Shown here piece after piece: positions 59,676-64,000 of a DNA stretch of 64,000 nucleotides. The position numbers and the translations under genes are program-made. The stretch is taken from positions 1,630,511 to 1,694,510 of the forward strand of contig JAQFVV010006309.1 of assembly GCA_028023455.1 (NCBI GenBank), given 5' to 3'. The notes below the pieces were generated by a model. The model searched no databases and was not told where the DNA came from. It saw only the letters and a program-made list of their open reading frames with translations. Position 1 is the stretch's first letter. Each line of letters opens with the position of its first letter. Source of the stretch: Epiperipatus broadwayi (Eukaryota; Onychophora; Udeonychophora; Euonychophora; Peripatidae).

Positions 59676-59999
59676 ATAACATTTTTAAAGTTATACTTTA
59701 CATATATCTGATTACTGTATTTATAAATATTCAATCATAAGATTATGTATATTGATTTGAAGAAATACGACATCGAATTATAATATTATTACATATATAT
59801 ATATATGTAAGTTTTAACAAGTATTAATAGAAGTGTTTCAGTATAATTTCAGATGGAATTCCAGAAACTTTTCAGATTAAAATATAACTGCAAGAATTTT
59901 TTCCCTAAGAAGTTTTTCTTAAACTCATTTTTTTTTTATCCTCTAGAAAATATCAAATCAGAAAAAAATATATTAACATGATCATATAAATTATATATG

Positions 60000-60905
60000 C
60001 ATAGAATTTATTATAAGCAAAAAGTGAAAGAATAACATTTTGGAGATTAATGATATGTCAGACAGAATGGAAAAATTAGTTATTCAAATTATTTATAGAT
60101 ACTAAATGCACACAAGTTGAGAATTTTTATATGGATATACAAAATGCTTTTAATCAGCCCAAATATTTTAAAATTGTCATAGGAAGCTTAAATGCTAGAA
60201 TTGGAAGATAACTGAAAGGTGAAAGTGATGTGAATAAATTTAGTTATAATGATTCAAATAAGAGAGTAGAGAGATTTGTGGAATTGACAGAAAAAGAAAA
60301 ACTGTATAGGAATTCTTTCTTTAAAAAAAATTCTCAACACAAATGGACATGGAAGCATCCATGTGAAGATGCAATAGAATTTGATTATATTTTGATAACA
60401 AATATTCAATACAGAAAGTGATATTCTGTTGATAAGTGATAAAGTTAGAGTGACAAAACTATTAAGAAATTTAATATTAATATATGATATTCCTAACCGT
60501 CAGAAGCATTCCAATGAATTTAATTAGATCTTGCAAATCATTTAAAAATGTTAACAGATGTTGAAGATGGTTCAGATTCTACTGAAATCAATAAGAAGAT
60601 ACCCAATACTCTTTTAAACAGTGCAAGAATGAAGGCTGATGGAAAAAAAGCAGCAATTTAAATTCTTTATTGAAATAAGATACTGTATGAAAAAAAAAAT
60701 GAAGAAATATAAATAATTTTTAAAGATGAATTGTGAATTGGCAAGAAAAGCTTTCAGAAGAAAATAAAAGGCTTAAAAATCTAAAACAATATCTCAATAT
60801 TGGAAGAAATTTTTTTTAAGCAATAGAAAGAAAAAATGGAACTATTATCAGAAGGAAAGATGACATCATGTAATGTTTAAAAGAGTAGTAATACAGAACT
60901 AAAAA
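60000..60905 (+). mobile_element. LINE remnant, endonuclease to linker (fourth copy)
   Basis: Collinear with 27345-28390 but strongly decayed: ISKKVKE-like start, YMDIQNAFNQPK near 60131, GSLNARIGR near 60183, ERFVELTEKEKLYRNSFFKK (60269), HKWTWKHPCEDAIEFDYILI (60336), later NCELARKAFRRK near 60730 and GIIIRRKDDIM-like near 60840. The RT part is absent. Confidence 0.85.
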
Positions 60906-60945
60906 AATCATTACAATTATTACATTTTCGAATTGTAGCAATTCT

Positions 60946-61140
60946 CTCCATATGGTAGATCTACTTAGTGAAAACCATAGTCATCAATGAATGATAGAAG
61001 GTTTGTGCATCAAAATCCCTATCTAGTGCCTATCCCCAGACTAGTGTGGTCTTCATCAGTGAGGAGCATTGGATCTGAGAGCACTGTTAGATCTTTAAAT
61101 CTTATGCAACACTTCAGCAGCCACTTTTTATCTAACTAAA
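60946..61140. mobile_element. HHR-2 element fragment (copy c), left arm only
   Basis: TCTCCATATGGTAG, CATCAATGAATGATAGAAGG, ATCCCTATCTAGTGCCTA, CCCCAGACTAGT, CAGTGAGGAGCATTGGATCT and CACTTCAGCAGCCACTTTTT follow the left-arm order of copies a and b. It directly abuts the LINE remnant. Confidence 0.8.
61032..61075 (-). ncRNA. Hammerhead-like motif with deletion, HHR-2c
   Basis: Minus strand: outer stem I GATCCAA, inner CCTCA, perfect core CTGATGA (61053-61059), start of stem II AGACCA, then a deletion removing the stem II return and GAAA, then ACTAGTC and TGGGGATA. It confirms the family consensus: CTGATGA, CTAGTC cleavage region and CCTCA/TGGGG stem I. Confidence 0.55.
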
Positions 61141-61330
61141 AACACAATACTGTTTTAAATTTAAGCTCATTCATGTGTATAGTTATCCAGATTATTGTCT
61201 ATATATTTTGGTGTTTTTGATTTTTAATAAACATAGTCACAATCATCCTTTGGCTAGGATTGGTATTAAATAACTAAAATATTACATTAACCCCATTTTT
61301 TATGCTTACCCAAGTTTTTAACACATCATC

Positions 61331-61610
61331 ATGAGCACAGACTTTCACATGACCCACCATTCTCCACACTATCTCATAACATTGATACACTTGAACATAT
61401 ATATGTTGAAAGGATAAATAATCACCAATATACGTATTTCATGCTAAACCAGCAATCATCAATTGGTCCAGATTACCATCTCCACACATATATGCTATAA
61501 GTGCTCAGGTATATATTAAGATAGCCAATCCTTATACTTTAATGGACAGACTTCAATCCACTTCACACTCTAACTCTTCAATCGTCCATCCAACTGAAAA
61601 TCTGATGATT
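61331..61610. mobile_element. HHR-1 element (copy d), left arm plus centre
   Basis: Starts ATGAGCACAGACTTTCACAT and follows the 21.9 kb copy closely to ACTGAAAATCTGATGAT (61600). Left arm and single-copy centre only, the same truncated form as copy b. Confidence 0.85.
61415..61490 (-). ncRNA. Hammerhead-like motif, HHR-1d
   Basis: Minus strand: ACCAA, core TTGATGA (61456-61462; C3 changed to T without the A8 partner), stem II ATGCT/AGCAT region (61441-61455), GAAA (61437-61440), perfectly palindromic stem III ATACGTAT, A, TTGG, GATTAT. It preserves the probable ancestral stem III (ATACGTAT). The other copies show CpG-decay forms. Confidence 0.6.
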
Positions 61611-61619
61611 TCAAAAATA

Positions 61620-63340
61620 ACATTTAATACAAATGTGTATAACTTTCACACAATTTTTGATTGAAAAAGTTAAAGACGAGCTATGATTATGGAACAAAGA
61701 TTTCCTGAAAGTGCTCAGTTTATTAATTAAGTTTATTAATACTACTACAATTTTATAGCTTCATTACATGTGCAAAGCACAACTACAGAAATTGAAAAAA
61801 AAAATTTTCTCGCACTTTTGTATCTACAGTGCTGTTGATGTCTCTTAGAGTTCGATTATCTAGCAGTCTTTTCTAGAGCTGTATTTGAGAAATATATTAA
61901 TTATAACATATATCAACACATGTACATAATCAAATATTAATACTTATATGAGTATATGCATATACACATACATAAATCTTATCACACAACTCTCATTCTT
62001 AAACAAACTAACAGAATATCAGCTATCTGTTCTGCAATTGTTGTCTTCACATTAGATAGCTCATACTCTATTGGTTTATTTAAGAATGAGGTCTGAGTGT
62101 AGTTACTGGCACTTATGATTCAATATATATATGCATAGGACGTTAATATGTATATACAGTATATCTTTCTATATATTTATAGAAAACCTTTTTTAAAATC
62201 AATTATATATATATTTTACACGCTTGTGGTCCATATGCACGCATTTGCATTCTACATCTTATGTGTATATATCAAACATATGTATTACAAAAATCAGTAA
62301 CCTTTTTTAATGTTTAAATTGACTAAAAATACGAAAAGATTGAATACATATAAAAGAAAACTATAAACTTTAATTTTTTAAAGAAAAGATGCTTTGACTT
62401 AAGCAGTTGAAGCTCAGTAAAAAAAGTAGCTTTGAGATTTTCACCCTAGCTTACCTACCGTTGTACCGTATTGATTAGTTCAATGGTCTGTTTTTATCTT
62501 AAATAACCTATCATTCAAGATCAAGACCCTAATGCTTGAACTTCAACCAAAGTAGCTTCAAAAATCTGCTCAGATTTAAAGAAAAAAAAATAATGATGTG
62601 AAAAGAAACTGCTGTTCACTATTCTATTTAAAAACTGTCACCAGGAATCTGCTTTTAAATAGAATATAGATAGAGAGAAAAGAGTTCTTTGAAATGTTTT
62701 GAAAATTCACTTCGCAATATCGTGGATATATAATGGAAGGAGGGAAAGTGATTGAAGTTACAAATCTTTTTTTTCTTTCTAATAATCCTTTTAAAAATAC
62801 AATGCAAGCATATTTATAATTACAGTTTAATCATCTTTGAAAAACATTTGTACTTTGACCCCCCCCCCCTTTTATTTGGCATAAAAAATATTGCCTTGAG
62901 AACTTATTTTTTAGTAAGAGTGATTATTTCTTGGAATCAATTCTTTACTCAAATTTTTAAAATATACATATAAACGTTACTTGACTAAAATTGTTGTGTT
63001 CTTCTTATCATTTGAATTTTGTTTGACCTCCGAATAAATCATTAAAAATAAATAAAAATATTTATAATTAATATTCATTAACTTTTTAATGATTAAAAAT
63101 TATTTTAAGTTGCGGCAAATAGTGGCAATTATCACTGATGGTAAACTAATGCTCACCAAGTTATGGTCTGTCGCTCTCTCTCTCTTCAAGCTGAGAATTT
63201 AACTGATATATACAATTTATTCAATTCTTTTATTTATGCATATTATCACCTTTTTTTTTTTTTTACATTACGGATCCAATTACTTTTTTTATATTTATAA
63301 CGGTGTTTATCTTTTTAATTAGATTATTCCTTTGTTTTGT
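61620..63340. other. AT-rich non-coding stretch
   Basis: Contains an imperfect inversion around 61990-62110 (TCATTCTTAAACAAACTAAC against GGTTTATTTAAGAATGAG) and another at 62615-62665 (TTCTATTTAAAAACTG against GCTTTTAAATAGAA). C run at 62861-62870. No gene. Confidence 0.45.
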
Positions 63341-63344
63341 TTGT

Positions 63345-64000
63345 GCGCGGTTTGGCACAGTGGTAAAGCATCTAACATGGAATCGGGAGAGTCCAGGATA
63401 GATTCTGATGCTCACAGTTCTGGCACTCGAACTTTTTATGAACTCCAGAGCAGTAAAGTCATTGGCCTTTTTATCCTGCATGGTTTGACACAGCAGTAGA
63501 GCATCCAACTTGAAATTGAGAGATTCCAGGATTGGTTCTGGTGCTCACTTGTTGTTCTGGCCCTTGAATTCATGAGCTCTCCAGTAATAAAGTCATTGGC
63601 CTTTTTACCCTGCATGGTTAGCGCAGCAGTAAAGCATCCATCCAAATCGGAATAAGGTTTCAGGATTGATTCTGGTGCTCATTCATTGTTCCGGCACTTG
63701 AATTTCTTATGAACTCTCGAGTAATAAAGTCATTGGCCTTTTTACCCTGCATGGTTAGGCAGCAGTAAAGCATCTATCCAACTTGGAATAAGGAGGTTTC
63801 AGGATTGATTCTGGTGCTCATTCATTTGTTCTGGCACTTGAATTTCTTATGAACTCTTGGGCAATAAAGTCATTAGCCTATTTGTCCTGCACATTTGGCA
63901 CAGTGGTAGAGCATTCAATTTAAGATTGGGAATTTCAAGGATCATTTCTGGTCCCTGTAGTTTTGGCATTCAAACTTTTTGTGAATTCCTGAGTAAAGCC
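63345..64000 (+). repeat. Tandem array of tRNA-like (SINE-head) units
   Basis: Five unit starts at 63351, 63484, 63618, 63755 and 63894, spacing 133-139 bp, continuing past the window end. Each has TTTGGCACAGTGGTAGAGCA (A box and D arm), ATCCAACTTGGAAT (anticodon arm, loop would read TGG), CCAGGATTGATTCTGG (T arm with B box), then TGGCACTTGAA, TTATGAACTC and AATAAAGTCATTGGCCTTTT. The acceptor stems do not pair, so these are not working tRNA genes. Best read as SINE-derived satellite. Confidence 0.8.

Larger units (their letters stand above)
59160..59715. mobile_element. Head-to-head inverted pair of PLE 3' ends
   Basis: Two ~270-bp arms are reverse complements around a centre near 59445-59460. 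Each encodes the end of a PLE GIY-YIG domain: the minus arm reads FYDRNKSCIYGFNFKYNN and NKRKIKEAMLIYKYKQGLFN, ending KLWED; the plus arm has the corresponding decayed frame (CYGFN-like to ELWED). These match DHNKTCNYGFKFNN and KRKIKEAMMISRNRGGLMN at 6.0-6.3 kb. Each arm then has a hammerhead-like motif and a shared end CTTTACATATATCTGATTAC. Confidence 0.88.

Noticed and set aside
63263-63645. Minus-strand open frames of 81 and 69 codons with repeated KKANDF
   Set aside because: They are antisense translations of the tandem tRNA-like units.

Overview
The window looks like AT-rich, non-coding, repeat-dominated DNA from an animal nuclear genome, most likely an invertebrate. It has no operons, no ribosome-binding sites and no long host open reading frames. 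It is full of metazoan-type retroelements: Penelope-like elements (PLEs), an APE-type LINE with a (TGA)n tail, tRNA-derived SINEs, long palindromes and long microsatellites. The species cannot be named from this sequence. The only hints of host genes are two weak terminal-exon candidates, near 33.2 kb and 35.5 kb.

Layout. 0-2.6 kb: a decayed coding-like remnant and two PLE fragments placed head to head. 4.9-5.35 kb: a perfect (AAT)135 microsatellite. 5.8-8.9 kb: the best-preserved PLE, minus strand, with a reverse transcriptase (RT) and a GIY-YIG endonuclease, flanked by 536-bp direct repeats and lightly broken by one stop codon and one 1-base indel. 8.9-10.0 kb: a 353-bp tandem repeat and a short inverted-repeat element. 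11.8-16.1 kb: palindromic elements. 18.5-20.8 kb: a minus-strand LINE with a palindromic SINE inside it. 21-22.2 kb and 26.6-27 kb: more palindromes. 27.3-30 kb: the most complete LINE. 30.6-35.3 kb: dispersed and tandem duplications. 36.3, 41.9, 45.5, 46.2, 47.4 and 48.9 kb: palindromes. 49.2-51.7 kb: a third LINE copy. 54.3 and 59.2-59.7 kb: palindromes, the latter made of two PLE 3' ends. 60.0-60.9 kb: a fourth LINE remnant. 60.9-61.6 kb: two more single-arm elements. 63.3-64.0 kb: a tandem array of tRNA-like units that runs off the end.

Main discovery. Three unrelated families of short palindromic element (here HHR-1, HHR-2, HHR-3) each carry a hammerhead-ribozyme-like motif in each arm, always pointing outward from the centre. 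The motif is CUGANGA, stem II, GAAA, a very short stem III, an NUH cleavage site and a stem I with an internal loop. Stem II shows base-pair-preserving changes between HHR-3 copies. Both HHR-3 elements are flanked by 13- and 15-bp target-site duplications. The PLE 3' ends in the same window carry the same architecture with a U3-A8 core pair in place of C3-G8, and they also occur as outward-pointing inverted pairs. I infer that the palindromes are non-autonomous, retrozyme-like elements, possibly mobilised by the PLE machinery. Ribozyme activity and mobilisation are predictions that were not tested here.
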